DNA from: Gnetum montanum
Taxonomy: Eukaryota; Streptophyta; Gnetopsida; Gnetales; Gnetaceae
Assembly (NCBI GenBank): GCA_015680685.1
Contig: MNCI01020972.1
Location: 67,478-131,477 of the forward strand
DNA length: 64,000 bases
Reading direction: 5' to 3'
Each line of letters opens with the position of its first letter. The first letter of the stretch is position 1. Below are positions 33,914-44,650 of this stretch, piece by piece. The notes under the pieces are model-generated. The model worked only from the letters and a program-made list of their open reading frames with translations. It was not told the origin of the DNA and ran no database searches. A program made the position numbers and the translations under genes.

Positions 33914-34266
33914 ATAACAATCATACAACAATGGATTGGACTTAGAGGGAACACTTAGAATGGACTGGTGCTAGAACAATTATGCAAGGAATAGGATTGA
34001 TAGTGCACTTATGGATGACCAATGGAAAGCACAATCTTGGCGTTGGTAACAACAAACTTCTTCTCTCTCTTCTCTCTTAGCTGCCAAATAAGGCTAGATG
34101 TCAAATATGTATATTGTTCACTCTTGTGGTCATGAACACTAACATTGCCATGTATTGTAATGATGATCTGTTCACATGTCACCCCATTCACCATTAGTTT
34201 CATTCAAGTCAATAATCCCATACCTTCCCAATATTTTGTAAGGAACTCAAGGACGAGTTTTCATTT

Positions 34267-34279
34267 AGTCATGGGGGTA
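34267..34279 (+). promoter_or_regulatory. Polypurine tract of element B
   Basis: agtcatgggggta immediately before the 3' LTR. Confidence 0.85.
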
Positions 34280-35059
34280 TGATGAGTTGTGATATCGCAT
34301 CCACAATATCGTGGCCTACCTCAATTTCTATAAATAAGAGGCAGCTTTCCTTGTTCTAGGCAGTAAGACTTAGACCCTTAGCTAAACTCTTGGAGTTTTA
34401 CCATTCTAGAGTTAGAATAATTTCCATGTGCCCGTAGTAGGAGTCTTAAAGTGAATGGATCTTTATTTGAGAAAATTGTACCTAAGCACACATTTGTGTA
34501 CGGTAATAAGGATAAACTTTATGATAAACCTTGCAGCATACGGATTAAGCTAAATAGTAATTAATTATTGTTGAATGTTTAAATGCTTTCCTAGTTAATT
34601 AATCTCTCTCTCAATCCTTGACTCTTCTAGTTAAGTACACTCAGTACGACCTCTTCGAGCATGTGTGTAGTGTTTGGTAACCCAGTAACAAGTAGCATTT
34701 GGTAATCCCAATAGCATTGCATTGGTTCAGGATGTGTGTGGCAAGTGGGAATAGATACTGGTGTTAGGAAAATTACAACTTAGTTAGTGAATAGTTAATG
34801 AAAGTTAGTCACTTAGTTCTCCTTACCTTCCACATTAGCATCAAACATTAAAAAGATAAAAGTTATAAAAATCATGTACCTAAAGTTTACTTAACCATAC
34901 AATTGTTACAGTACAAGTAAGCTTGGGAAGACAATAATTGATTAACCTTGAGTGTTCCATTAAGGTGCATAAGCAACTTAGTCCTTGGAGTTCGATTGGA
35001 TTGTGCATGAAATGCTCGTATTCGTATGGTTGAGTGTAGGGGTACCTCGCCACTCATCA
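34280..35059 (+). mobile_element. Element B 3' LTR
   Basis: TGATGAGTTGT...CACTCATCA, 780 bp. It has decayed GATATCGC units, tataaataag at 34,329, and TCAAC following. Confidence 0.93.
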
Positions 35060-35064
35060 TCAAC
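35060..35064. repeat. Target-site duplication of element B, right
   Basis: TCAAC, matches 18,477-18,481. Confidence 0.93.
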
Positions 35065-36037
35065 TTTGGCACATGCAATCTTGGTAGCATAGTCATGGTT
35101 TGGCAGTCTCTTGAGGTCCATTGGAGAATACCAAAATGTAGCACCAGTTGCTCTAGTAAGAGAATAGTAAAGGTCAGCATATCCCCATCTACCCCTTTAT
35201 CATGTGGTGCTCAATCTGCACTTCACGCTAATCCTAAGCCTATAAATACTTCCACATTCCACACTATAGGGGTTGGTAATTCATTCTAGCAATGGACATT
35301 TAAAGCATCTAGCTAGCAAATCCAAGTAGCAATTGACATTTTAGAGTACCACTTGGCACCTAAGGCACCTTGAGCACCTTGCACACCGAAGCGTATCAAC
35401 ACCTTGGTGAAACCTTTGCATCCCATTCAACATTGTAGTGCACTGCAACCTAAAAGACACTTCAGTAGCCAACCCAGTAGGCACAATCCTTACAATGGCC
35501 AACAATCTTCACCATACAACACCCCAAAGACTATAGCTACATTGCTACTATGTCTATCTATACACCACATATCTCAACTCTCATTTGTAATTACTACACT
35601 CCCCATTTGGGGTAGTGCCATTCTCTCTCTCTCAAATTCTAAATTTTAAGCATTTCTAATGCATTTTTCTTTGACATTTTGATGTTGCATTTGCATTTCC
35701 TTGCTACTTTACACTTTTTTACATGATCGCATTACCACCCTCATGCCAGGAAACCCCACCATGCTCAAGCTTAGCCAATCTTAGTACTACAAGGAACACT
35801 ATTAGAATGCTTAGCATTATCTCACAATGTCAATGCTCATATTTTGGCTAACCATGGCACCCCCTAGTTGTATCTCATACCCCATTTGCAACTGGTAAAG
35901 TCCCTATTCAATCAACAAGACCATCTAGGGCACTCTGCCTCCATTTCCTAGAAAAGGCCCTCACACGAAGGTAGGGTTGAGGTTGTGTACCCATGAACCC
36001 CTCTGCATTTGAAGCATCAATGTTTTTAATCCCTACA
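35065..36037 (+). mobile_element. Tat-1 3' LTR, second part
   Basis: Continues 18,481. It has a TATA box cctataaatact at about 35,239 and an end block (aaggccctcacac...aggttgtgtaccc...caatgtttttaatccctaca) aligned with the end of the Tat-2 LTR. The whole LTR is about 1.74 kb. No target duplication can be tested because the 5' end is lost. Confidence 0.78.
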
Positions 36038-36730
36038 CTACCAGAGGTAAGCTTTACATTGTGGAGGCCACCTTTTGATGAAAACATTTTCTAAAATTTC
36101 TCTCACATCCGGAAGTGTTTAATGAATAAAATAACATTAAAATCGTGAATTTATGAGGTTAAATCCTTCCAATGAACTCTAGTAGCCACAAAATGCAAAT
36201 AATATTAAAATAATCAATCTACCATAATCACAACTTAGCCAACTATAACTACCCAAGACAGATAAGGTGCCTATATATTATAAGTTACACATAACACACT
36301 AATCCTTTATGTTGTTGTGATCATAGATGGTACCAAAAGGGAAAGTATGAACTAGAAGTTGAACCATCCCAACCAAGGGATAAGTGGCCTAGAGCTAGAA
36401 GTGGTTAATAGCCTAAACAACGTTAGGAGTAGGAAGCTTGAGCCCATGCAACGAGACCTCTTTAGGACCATTTGATCTTCTCCCTCATCTTCAAGCTACC
36501 AGAGGGGATTGGATGTCAATTTTTTCTAGGTTGTTCAATTCTATTGTCATGAATATCAAATTTTGTAAAAGATCATAAATTCATATACTTGGGCACTTAG
36601 CATATGTTTATTTAGTCTAACTTAGTTTGTGTGTTAGTTAGTTAGTAAATAATCCCATACCTTCCCAATATTTTGTAATGAACTTGTTCCTCATTTTTTT
36701 CACTCACGGATGAGTTTTCATTAAATTGTA
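36038..36730 (+). mobile_element. 3' internal tail of Athila-like type-C element (C2)
   Basis: Host DNA of Tat-1. From about 36,500 it follows the Athila 3' tail (gatgtcaatt...tcatgaatatc; aataatcccataccttcccaatattttgtaa; gatgagttttcatt) seen in B at 34,090-34,270. It ends in a weak tract before an LTR start. The block ctaccagagg occurs at 36,038 and again at about 36,494. No ORF. Confidence 0.6.
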
Positions 36731-36967
36731 TGATGAATCATATTTTTCTTAGGCCCTAATATCAGTGCATATGCTTTGTTATTGGATATCCAATATTATG
36801 GAATGCATCCATACCTATAAATACAACACTTGGGTGCACAATTCATCCATTTTATTCCTTAGTTATTAGTGAAGCTTTTGTAGTTTGTTTTCTCCATAGT
36901 TAAAATATTTTCTGAGTGCCTACAATAAGAGTCAAAGAATGCATGGATCTTCGTTTGAGAACTGATG
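36731..36967 (+). mobile_element. Type-C LTR (C2), first part, split by Tat-2
   Basis: Starts TGATGAATCAT, with TATA box cctataaatacaacact at about 36,814 as in LTR C1. It is broken at TGATG and continues at 56,855. Confidence 0.8.
36963..36967. repeat. Target-site duplication of Tat-2, left
   Basis: TGATG, identical to 56,850-56,854. Confidence 0.92.
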
Positions 36968-39252
36968 TGTAGTGGCCAAAAACATCAGTGGATGGAACAC
37001 CGAGAGGTTACTGAGTGTATAGCCTAACCCCGAATCAGTGTGAGGGCCGTGTTGGAGAAAAAAATGGAAATGGGGCACCATGAATAGTCTAGTTGATCAA
37101 ACAGGGACTTAGTCAGTGTAAAATAACCTTTTGTGAACATTTTTTTTAATATTTCACGCTGAGATTTAGGTAAAGAAATCCATAACACAGAGAATGATAA
37201 ATGTGTAGCAAAGTATGTAACTTAAGAAATGAATGTAAAATGATAGAGAATGATACAAACTATGGTGAAATGAAATAGAGTGAGCTTGAGTGAGAGAATG
37301 CACCACCCCAAGATTGGGGGATTTAATCCTTGTTTAACTGAAGAAGGTATACAACTGGTTGCACTACTAGACAGGCATAGCCTACAATGAAATAGTATGG
37401 TCATAGCTCCTTAATTGCTGCCAGTGGTCTACTAATGGAAAATGATGAGTTGGTGCTTTCTGGGCTAGGAGAGATCTTGGAAGTGCTACCGCTGAGGTTT
37501 GCTTTGATCACAAGAAAGCTAAGTTAAAAAGCCAACTGTAAGAAAGGTGATTCCAAAAGAAAATAATGCCAAAATCCAACTCTTTGAACATTGTTTATTA
37601 GGGTATTTATAGAGCTAGAAACAAGAGAGAAATGTGGTTTGGATGCCACATGTCCTAGGTTCCACATGATGCAAACGTGATTGTGCCATACTATTGTGTA
37701 GTGCTACAGTGTAGTGTTACGCTGGATGTGGAACTTGCTGAGTCATGACCATACTGTTCAAACTGCATGTGCTAGAATTTAGAGAACTACCATGTTTTTA
37801 CAAAAAATGCCAATGTCAAATGCAAAATGGAGCCTACGCTCCAAGATCACATCTTCCCTACTCTTGCAAGTAGGGTCAAGCGTAGGAACAACTTTGGGAA
37901 TTAACTGGGGGGTGCAAAACAAAGAAAGCTATTGATCTTGTTCATTGGAGAGATGTTGGAGTACAAATGACCATCATCAACAAGTTTTGGAGCTAACTAG
38001 AGATGTCTTGAGATTTCCATGTTAGTGTTACACTATCTACACTGCCCAGTGTATTAGTGTAGTGTAAACACCCACATGCTATGCTATGCTACACTACATA
38101 GTGTAGTAGCCAGTTTTGAAATAAATCTTACTTGAAAGCTCAAAACACCCTCTCAAGGCCTAGCTAGGAAAGCAGTTACAACCCTTCCTTTCATGTTGAG
38201 AGGTCTTGGGATCTGCGGAGTTCATCCCTGGGACACTTTTGGGCTTTGTGTCCTCACTACACTATGCTACGCTTTGTAGCATAGCATAGCCAGCAACCAA
38301 TGTGACATGAATCCTTGCTTGATCTATAATGCTTTGTCAAAGAAATTTACTTGGAGCCCAAGGGCAAAGTGGCATAGGTAGTCTTGAAGGTCAAAAAGTG
38401 GCCAAGTGCAATTATTTTGCTGGAATCACTTAGTAGAGGACCTTCATGCATTCTGCCCCTACTACGCTATGTAGCATATTATAGCATAGCACCTAGTTTA
38501 GGTTGAATCCTGACTTACTTTGCAAACATTTTGTTACGAGATGGAAATCATGTCCTAGCATGATGTCAGCAAGCATACTTGATGGTTAAGGCATGGGCAA
38601 TTATGTTTACTTTGCCAAAACAATCTAAGAGGAAACACTATCTCAGTAAAACCCTACTACACTATGCTATGCTATGTAGCGTAGCACCCAACTGAAGATG
38701 ATTTTTAACAAAATTTGTCACATTTTGCTATGTCATGTTGCTCATGCTTCAAGGATGAAGCGGGGCAGGTACCTCAGGGGTTGAGTTATTGTCAACTGTA
38801 TCTTTGGTGCATGATCAGTCTTCTCAAGGCCTGTTACGTTGTGCAATGTAGTAGGTCTCATAGTTAGAAAACTTGCCAAACTATTTTGCTCATCCTGAAC
38901 ACTTTTAGCAACTCCTAGCATGGTCCCTAGGTAGACCATCAGCTAGGGCATGTGTCAAGCTAGGCAAGCTAGAGGGTGTAGTAAGCCTATCAGCCTAGGA
39001 GATAGAAAATTTTCCAGACTGTACAGTCTACCCCTAGTGCCTTTCTTATGCAAACTGGTCTCCTAGTTGGATGCTACATTGACTGTGTTGCAGAGGGTTA
39101 TAGGTAGGCTTGAAAGTAGCTTTGCAAGCATTAGGACTTCTAGGGTGCCATGTTATCTACACAGTCCAACGTGACACTACGCTTGTAGAGATCTTTGCCC
39201 AAATCTTAGGACTATGCTGAATCATGAGAGTCCCAAAACTTATGGTGTTTCA
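36968..39252 (-). mobile_element. Tat-2 3' LTR
   Basis: Minus strand TGAAACACCATAAG...CACTACA; aligns over its full length with 54,557-56,849. TATA box CTATAAATACCC at 37,611-37,622. Confidence 0.93.
38076..38852. repeat. Hairpin-bearing ~190-bp tandem repeats in Tat-2 3' LTR
   Basis: Five palindromic segments of the form ctac.ctatgctatg.tagcatagcatag lie at about 38,076, 38,256, 38,458, 38,653 and 38,828. The intervening sequence is only loosely similar (catgaatcc/gttgaatcc, tttgtcaaa...). Same layout in the 5' LTR. Confidence 0.75.
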
Positions 39253-39268
39253 ATGGCCCCTCTTTGTC
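39253..39268 (-). promoter_or_regulatory. Polypurine tract of Tat-2
   Basis: Minus strand ttgacaaagaggggccat, directly before LTR start TGAAAC. Confidence 0.75.
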
Positions 39269-40640
39269 AATGTTTGGAGGATCTACCCAAGAGACATTGA
39301 CAAAGAATATGAAACACCATGAAGAATAAGACACCAACATCACTCTTCTGTGCCTTCTTAGATGATGCTCCACTATGCTTGAGAGTACCTTGAGGGCGAT
39401 GTAGGATAGGGGGCAAGGCAAGGGATGGATTTGAGGAAATAGGGTTAGTGAAGAAATGAATGTAGAATGTGATGTCATGAAAAATTTTTCCACAGTGTGA
39501 TCCCTTGTTAGAGTGCTTATGAAGGAATCAGCATTCATGGGTGTCTTTGAGTTTGGCCCTCGACCTCTCACAAAAGTGCTTGGAGATGGTCGATTTATGG
39601 CCATAATGATTGTAAAATATCTATGGTGCCTTTTTTTTAGGCATTTGTCATTTTTTTTCTATTTTTTCTCTTTTGTGCTTTTTTTCCTTTATGCTACACA
39701 CCCACGTTCACTTAAAGACAACCTTGTCATTGTTGTATGATAGGTGTTTCCTCCCTGGGATGAGTTACGTTACATCCATGTGGGGCTTTGACCTACCTAC
39801 AGAGGCTTCCCATGGGATGAGTTGCATTATGTCCATCATGGACTTGGTGGTTGGGCATTTAAAAGGGCTTTATGTACATTGAAAAAGCTTGTGAAGGGAA
39901 TATTGAGAATTACAAACATGGAAAATGGAAATTACGTTGGTTGAAAGGAGGATGGGGTATGCACTCTTAAGTAGCTAGGCTAATCAAAGCAGGTACTTTG
40001 GAACAATGTAGTGCCTCACTCTTGTGGTGAAACACATCTCTGAACAATGCCATCTTGGCTTTTATCCTACAAATGCAACAAAGAGCAAACCAGAAAAAAT
40101 AACCAACAAGTGAAGTGAGGGCAAAGTTCTTCTTGTTCGGGACACTACTAGGGTGGCAAGTGTCATGTTTGACTTGTGAAATGTCCAATGTAGGAAGGCT
40201 AGCACAAGTTTTGGCAATGGCAATTTGAGAAGTCTTTAACAGCCCTACCAAAAAAGAGCATTAAAGAGGCTAGAAGTGATGATGATGCAAGTGCTCAGGA
40301 GTCCTTGCCCAAGGCAAACATCATGGAATCCAGCTGCAAGGTGAGAATCCTAACAATCAAATGTCTTTTGAACTTGGGCAATGGCAAGGGCTAGAGGATG
40401 AAAACCTTGTGGCTGGACCACAATAGTGCTGGGACTCTAGTAGTAGGTACTAATGATGGGAGCTATGACCAAGATGACTAACTATGATAGTGGTAGCTCT
40501 ATAAGGTCAGCAAGATGCCAGGGGCGATGATGCTACATGTGTCCTAGAGGATTTTTTCTTGGTGACATGAACTTCATTTTGGAACTGCAACATCCTACCC
40601 CATGTTGTATAGGAGGCTTGAAGGTGTGCACGCTTGCTTG
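39269..40640 (+). pseudogene. Tat-2 antisense ORF remnant between integrase and 3' LTR
   Basis: Counterpart on the plus strand of the Tat-1 antisense region. A short open run near 40,265 encodes SDDDASAQESLPKAN and is followed by a possible donor aag|gtgagaatc (about 40,340). The DNA beyond (agggctagagga...ctaggactct/ctgggactcta, gatgctac...cctagag) matches Tat-1 to about 40,600. Stops break all longer frames. Product unknown; a Tat antisense ORF is the family precedent. Confidence 0.45.
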
Positions 40641-40694
40641 TTCACAATGTCACATGTATGAGCTGAGAGGTGTTGCACTGAGAACCCAGTTTAA

Positions 40695-40990
40695 GGTCTT
40701 GGTTGATCATCGTATGTGCTAGTTTAAGGTCCTAGTAGATTGACATGCTAGTTTAATGTCCTAGTAGAGCGTTGTGCTAGTTTAACATCATAGCAAATGG
40801 TGGATGGCTAGTTTAACATCATAGTGGATCATGTTGTGGGTGCTAGTTTTATGTCATCGCCCAAAGATGTACTATGCTAGTTTAACATCATAGTAGATGT
40901 TTTGTGCTAGTTTATAGTCATAGTGAACTATCTGTGCTAGTTTATAGTCATAGAAGACTATGCTATGCCAGTTTTACGTCATAGAAGATG
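40695..40990. repeat. CTAGTTTA short-repeat array downstream of Tat-2 integrase
   Basis: About eight units of 30-40 bp of the form tgctagtttaa(g/c)atcatagtagat. Complement of the Tat-1 array at 15,715-16,075, in the same place relative to integrase. Confidence 0.85.
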
Positions 40991-41199
40991 TTTTGCTTAC
41001 CTTACTTTGTGTCTGTTATAATCCTTCATGTTAAACGTAGTATGGCTTGAGGTATAAGTGGTTGATGGGATTTGCAAACTCATTGTCATCCATATCAACC
41101 AATTTGAATGTCTTGTTCTCATAAGCTTTTTTGACTACAAAGGGGCCCTCCTAGTTGGCTAAGAATTTTCTCATTGATTCATGAATGACCTTGAGGACT

Positions 41200-42224
41200 A
41201 GGTCCCCTTTTTTGATTGGTCATTGGTATAGATTTTAGTGATGCTTCTACCATTATTTGTCCTGATACCATTCAATGCAGCCAAGTGTTTGGGCATGCTC
41301 CTCCTCTACAGAATCAAGGTCAATGATCCTTGATTCATTATTTTGAGCCTCATTCATAACATCCAAAAGAATCATTCGGAGTGAGGGGACCTACAATTCA
41401 AGAGGTAAGACTACTTCAGATCCGTACACAAGACTGTATGGAATCTTACTTGTAGTTTTTTTTTTTCACATCATGCAATAAGCCCAAAGAATGTAGAGAA
41501 TTTTCTCGTGCCATCGCCTCTTACTACTGCTAAGCATCTTTTTCAATAGGTTAATGATGACTTTGTTGGTTGCCTCTACTTGGCCATTTGCTTGGGAATA
41601 GTATGACAATGAAAACAAATGTTTGATGCCAAGGTTTTCACAAAAGGCTTTGGTTTCCATGCTACTAAATTGTGGCCTGTTGTTAGTCACAATGGTCATG
41701 GGAAGGCCAAACCATGTTACTATGTTGTCCAAAATGAAGCTGAAGACCTATTGGGATGTAGACTTTCTAAGGGGAATAGGCCCTACCCACTTTGTAAAGT
41801 ACTAAGTAGTGGTGATAATGAAGCTATGCCTTGTAGAAGACTTGGGTGTAATGGGTCCTATTATGTCTAGTCCCCAATGTTGGAATGGCCATGTGATCTG
41901 CATGGTACGCAGTCCAGTGGGTAACACGTGTATGAGATTCCCATGACATTGACATTTATCACATGTTCTAACCTTGGCAATGCAATCGCATTCTATGCAA
42001 GGCCAATAGTAGCCTAAGCGTTTGATTTTTGTTGCCATAGCCTTGGGAGCTATGTGCCCTCTACACAATCCCTCATGGACTTGATCCATAATTTTTTGTG
42101 CTTCATCCTTACTAACACAAGCTAACAATATCCCATCATAGGAACATTTGCATAGAGTGTTGTCTCCTATGTGAACATATTTTCGGGCTTGTTTTTGTAT
42201 TGCATCCTTTTTAGAAGATGTCAA
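41200..42224 (-). pseudogene. Tat-2 integrase remnant
   Basis: Two long open pieces. 42,224-41,802 holds the zinc domain (VHEGLCRGHIAPKAMA, YYWPCIECDC, TCDKCQCHGN) and the first core aspartate (WGLDIIGPITP). 41,732-41,466 has FGLPMTIVTNNRPQFSS, where the second catalytic Asp is Asn. It continues with YYSQANGQVEATNKVI, where the Glu is kept. The C-terminal part runs to about 41,200 with stops. A better preserved copy than Tat-1's. Confidence 0.9.
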
Positions 42225-42245
42225 GCCATGTGGGGGCTTGCCATG

Positions 42246-42800
42246 TTAGAGGTATGCTTTAATTTTTTCATACCATTCTTGGATGTGAGCCATGCCTATT
42301 GACGTAATGTCAGGAGTGTGAGTGATAGGATCAGTGCATGTCACTATTGAGGTGGGCAAAGTAGCTAACACATGTAATGGCACATTTAAGGATAATGTCG
42401 CTAGTACATCAGCTACAGTGTTTTCATTACATGGCATGTGTTGGATGTCAAAAGTCACAAACTTATTTAGTAGAATTTTGGCTAAATCACAATAAGGTTG
42501 CAAATGTGAAGCCTTGCAAGTATAAACTTCAGTAATCTGGTTGATAACTAGTTGCGAGTCACCTCGGATTGCTAAGTGTTTGATCCTCAACCCTTCAGCT
42601 ACTAGAAGGCCCCTAAGGAGTCCTTTTTACTTGGCTATGTTGTTTGTACAAAGGAATGTAAAATGATACACGAAGGGTTGAATCTCCCTTGAGGGGAATG
42701 TGAGAATGGTAGTGGAACTACCACCTCATGTAGTTGAGGCCTCGTCAAAATGTAGGATAGCCTCAAAATCTAATGGTATAGGGCTTATGCTGTTGACATG
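42246..42800 (-). pseudogene. Tat-2 second (archaeal-type) RNase H remnant
   Basis: Minus-strand AILHFDEAST (first Asp present), FTFLCTNNIAK, IKHLAIRGDSQLVINQIT, YCDLAKILLNKF and DIQHMPCNENTVADVLATLS. The open piece 42,590-42,246 is 114 residues. This extra RNase H between the first RNase H and integrase defines Tat-like elements. Confidence 0.87.
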
Positions 42801-42899
42801 CTTATCGGGGAACTCAGGTTCTATGATCGCTTGGTCATCAGTAGATGAAGTTGTGAGCTGTGTAGCTATTTCTTGACCCTTTGTAGATGATTGTACCAC

Positions 42900-44360
42900 A
42901 TAATGTAAATCGAACTCTACAACTATAGCTTTCCATCAGGCTATCCTGCTACTTTCATATAGATTGGTTGTGATAGCCCAAATTATGTTACTTTTGCATA
43001 TGATGTTCACTTGACTGTGAAACAAGTAATTTATCCATTTTTAAGTGAAAATACTAGGGCAAGGTAATTTTTCTCTACCTCATCGTACTTTTTTTCATAA
43101 GCTATTAATGCATGACTTAGGTAGTAAACTGGGATTTGATACCCATCATCTCTCTTTTGTCATAGCAGTGAAACAATAGATGTGTCTGAGATGGCAAGAT
43201 AGATGTAGAAATGCCTATCCCTCTATGGAGGGTAAATAGTAGGGAGATGGGTAAGCTCTCTCTTTAAATTATCAAAGGCCTCATGACATTGGTTGCTCCA
43301 TTTGAAGTTGACACCCATTTTGAGCAAGTGTTGCATTGGGTGTGACTTGTCATTTAACCTTGCAATGAATCTCCTTATAAACTGTATCCTACCCTATAGC
43401 CCATGCAACTCCTTAAGGTTTGTAGGTGGTGCTAGGTTAACAATAGCTTTAACCTTATCAAGGTCAACACATATCCCTATTTTTGACACTACAAAGCCTA
43501 ACATGTATCTTGTTTTAACTCCAAAAACACATTTTCTGGGGTTGAGGCACAAGTCATGTGTATGACAACATTGAAGGACTATGTTTAGATCATTGGGATG
43601 ATAAATAGCTTCCTTAGACTTACCCACTATGTTTTCAACGTAATCATTTAATCTTTCCAAGAGGTAATCGCTAAAGATATATGTCATTGCTCATTGATAC
43701 GTTGCTCCAGCATTTTTCAGCCCAAAGGACATCATTGTGTAACAATAAGTTCCCCAAGGGTTCATAAAGGTAGTTTCCAGTTGATGCTCTAGGTTTATAG
43801 GAATCTAGTTATAGCCTAAGAACCCATCCATGAAGGAGAGTAAGGCATGACTAGCCATAGTATCGATAAGTTGATCGATACTAGGCAATGGAAAGTTGTC
43901 CTTAATTGTCACCTTATTTAAATCCCAGAAGTCTAGACAAATTCATATACTCCTAGTCTTCTTAGGTACAACTATAATGTTTGAGACCTAATCTAAGTAA
44001 TCGATTGCCCAAATCAAACTAGATTGATAAAGTTTAGTGATTTCATCATGTACAGCTAGTGCAATTTCAGGTTTGATTTTACGATCCTTGTACTTGACTG
44101 GCTTGACACGTAGATCCAAGATAATATTGTGTTGTATGAGTCATCGGTCCATGCCTGGCATGTCTTCATATGACCATGCAAACACTTTAACATTATCATT
44201 AAGGACTATTAAAATGTTTTGTTTTGAAATGGTATCATGAGTGGATGGCTCCAAGTCTACTGATTCTAAGCTTAAGTGTCTTGTAATCTTGTCGTGGGGT
44301 CCTTCTAGGACAAGGGGCAAGTGGTGATCACTCTACATAGCCATTTTCCAATTGAACCTA
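42900..44360 (-). pseudogene. Tat-2 reverse transcriptase and RNase H remnant
   Basis: Starts near an acceptor-like ttgttgtag|g at about 44,355. RT blocks: VFAWSYEDMPGMD, EITKLYQSSLIW, IIVVPKKT, DFWDLNKVTIKDNFPLPSID, ALLSFMDGFLGYN, and LFGLKNAGATYQ-like before 43,690. Then comes YVENIVGKSKEAIYHP, where the YVDD aspartates are changed to EN, followed by CLNPRKCVFGV and NLAPPTNLKELHGL. RNase H: FKWSNQCHEAFDNLKREL, YYLSHALMAYEKKYDEVEKN and LALVFSLKN. Several stops; the longest open piece is 43,687-43,394. Confidence 0.88.
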
Positions 44361-44465
44361 CAACAATAAGTAAACAAACCAAGTCAAGTAATACCTATTT
44401 GAGATAGCAACATGTAATGAATATATGCAAAGTAGTAATTCCATATTAAAAAGGAAATTTGTTAG

Positions 44466-44650
44466 TTTAAGATCTTAGTAGACTGCAACCATGCAAATTT
44501 ATTTTTTAATACTGCTAGTTTAAGATCTTGGCAGACTATCAATGGGTTTAAAACGTATTGGAGGTGTTAAAATTGCCAATTTAAGGTCGTAGAAAACTGT
44601 AACCATGTAACGTTGTAAGTTAAAGTTGCCAGTTTAAAGTCGTAGTAGAC
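44466..44650. repeat. CTAGTTTAAG short-repeat array, RT-side border of the insert
   Basis: Four units such as gttagtttaagatcttagtagactgcaa at about 40-60 bp spacing; same core as 40,695-40,990 and 49,810-50,010. Confidence 0.8.

Larger units (their letters stand above)
32281..34279 (+). pseudogene. Element B 3' domain with candidate spliced ORF
   Basis: Follows integrase. Three agtcatggggg motifs are at 32,370-32,380, 33,720-33,730 and 34,267-34,277, the last being the polypurine tract. The middle holds the same signal-anchor-like start (near 33,080), the exon with ANGP (about 33,830), the 60-nt intron 33,854-33,913 and an exon with TMDWT.REHLEWTG. The C-terminal part is disrupted. It is the counterpart of A's and E's 3' domains and shows that these belong to the pol-bearing element too. 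No envelope motif is recognisable. Confidence 0.5.
18482..35059 (+). mobile_element. Element B: complete Athila-like element with pol, split by element E
   Basis: LTRs of 779 and 780 bp enclose a primer-binding site, gag, protease, RT, RNase H, integrase, 3' domain and polypurine tract on the plus strand, with perfect TSD TCAAC. Removing the 7.0 kb of element E and one ATAAG leaves a ~9.55 kb element. It is the only copy here with the pol region that A and E lack, and its gag, protease and 3' domain match theirs. All frames are broken, RT has an internal deletion and integrase has lost its catalytic glutamate, so this copy is dead. Confidence 0.93.
12546..36037 (+). mobile_element. Tat-1: 5'-truncated Tat-lineage Ty3/gypsy element, split by element B
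   Basis: The plus-strand order is RT, RNase H, second RNase H, integrase, short-repeat array, antisense ORF remnant, polypurine tract and 3' LTR. The LTR (17,717-18,481, resuming 35,065-36,037) is interrupted by element B. The 5' LTR, gag and protease are missing: the element starts abruptly in the N-terminal part of RT (WSYKNMPSLDP) beside the GC-rich island. Both boundaries of its 3' LTR were set by similarity to Tat-2. All coding parts carry many stops. Confidence 0.85.

Noticed and set aside
35821-35870. Possible LTR end plus primer-binding site (aaccatggcaccccctag)
   Set aside because: The Tat-2 LTR end aligns further right, to 36,037, so the TGGCACC here is inside the LTR.
38076-38852. 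Regularly spaced palindromes, CRISPR-like at first glance
   Set aside because: The repeats are degenerate, spaced about 190 bp apart, lie inside retrotransposon LTRs and occur in both LTRs. A plant genome is not expected to carry CRISPR arrays.
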